From NCBI GenBank assembly GCA_002311285.1, contig DBZU01000027.1:1566-7517 (forward strand): DNA of 5,952 bases, read 5' to 3'. A program made the position numbers and the translations under genes. Numbering within the stretch: the first letter of the stretch is position 1; the number at the start of each line of letters is the position of its first letter. Of the stretch, positions 5,840-5,952 are shown piece after piece. Source of the DNA: Dehalococcoidia bacterium UBA1152. GTDB lineage: Bacteria > Chloroflexota > Dehalococcoidia > Lucifugimonadales > UBA2962. The notes beneath the pieces are model-generated. The model saw nothing but the letters and a program-made list of their open reading frames with translations. It searched no databases and was not told the origin of the DNA.

Positions 5840-5952
5840 CTAATCATAGTTACTAGCTTTATGCTCACCCAAGAGACGTTGTTGTCTTGGTGTACATTTA
5901 GAAATGATATTCGGGTCAAATTGAAATTTATTAAGATACGGCGGGAATTTTT
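5840..5952 (-). CDS. C-terminal end of an unidentified protein entering from the right edge
   Basis: On the minus strand one frame is open from the edge to a TAG at 5842-5840, giving 36 complete codons. The residues look protein-like: KFPPYLNKFQFDPNII, then TPRQQRLLGEHKASNYD at the end. The composition is mixed and charged, unlike a chance AT-rich frame. A terminus with an RQQRLLG-type motif reminds me of phytanoyl-CoA dioxygenase (PhyH) family C-termini, but that is a faint resemblance and not an assignment. The gene is convergent with the TIM-barrel gene, 134 nt from its stop. A second minus frame, ending at 5824, is also open from the edge, but its translation is less convincing. Confidence 0.45.
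   Translation of the reverse strand, partial: KFPPYLNKFQFDPNIISKCTPRQQRLLGEHKASNYD

Noticed and set aside
5866..5892. Hairpin of 8 bp with one bulged base as a possible terminator
   Set aside because: No T-run follows on either strand, and it lies inside the probable partial coding region at the right edge.
5824..5952. Second minus-strand frame open from the right edge, 42 codons ending TAA at 5824
   Set aside because: It overlaps the more protein-like frame ending at 5840, and its translation is rich in chance-type hydrophobic and Asn codons with no motif.
1..5952. Mobile elements, CRISPR arrays, tRNA or rRNA genes
   Set aside because: I found no transposase or integrase motif, terminal repeat pair, regularly spaced repeat or tRNA-like fold on either strand.

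Overview
This 5952-base window is AT-rich bacterial chromosomal DNA (about 60% A+T by eye) using the standard genetic code. It holds seven protein-coding genes, two of them cut by the window edges. I see no RNA genes, mobile elements or CRISPR repeats. The gene content is that of a free-living heterotroph with a sugar or sugar-acid catabolic gene cluster. An AT-rich marine Chloroflexota-type lineage such as SAR202 would fit, but that is a guess from gene style; nothing here identifies a taxon.

Layout from left to right. (1) Positions 1-828, minus strand: the N-terminal 276 residues of a membrane acyltransferase of the acyltransferase-3/OpgC type, carrying a four-cysteine zinc ribbon at its N-terminus. 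It has its own candidate promoter, with a perfect TATAAT, and a 17-bp palindrome at the expected transcription start. (2) Positions 948-4589, minus strand: a four-gene operon transcribed right to left, in the order SDR dehydrogenase A (4589-3768), SDR dehydrogenase B (3766-2975), SMP-30/gluconolactonase-type lactonase (2895-2038) and galactose-mutarotase-like protein of the DUF4432 type (2033-948). The SDR pair is separated by 1 nt and the lactonase/mutarotase pair by 4 nt, each with the downstream Shine-Dalgarno inside the end of the upstream gene. A 79-nt gap with a small AT-rich hairpin separates the two pairs. (3) Positions 4590-4868: a divergent regulatory region with a perfect minus-strand -10 box overlapped by an inverted repeat, and a plus-strand TTGACA box inside an 11-bp palindrome. 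(4) Positions 4869-5705, plus strand: a TIM-barrel sugar phosphate isomerase/epimerase-like protein with an intact metal site, followed by a weak terminator-like hairpin. (5) Positions 5840-5952, minus strand: the last 36 codons of another gene entering from the right, convergent with the TIM-barrel gene.

How the genes may work together (inference): an aldose mutarotase-like protein, NAD-type SDR dehydrogenases and an SMP-30 lactonase are the parts expected for the first steps of a non-phosphorylative oxidation of an aldose (anomer exchange, oxidation to the lactone, hydrolysis to the aldonate). The divergent TIM-barrel enzyme could isomerise, epimerise or dehydrate an intermediate. The dehydratase, aldolase, transporter and regulator that would complete such a pathway are not in the window, and the substrate cannot be read from the sequence.
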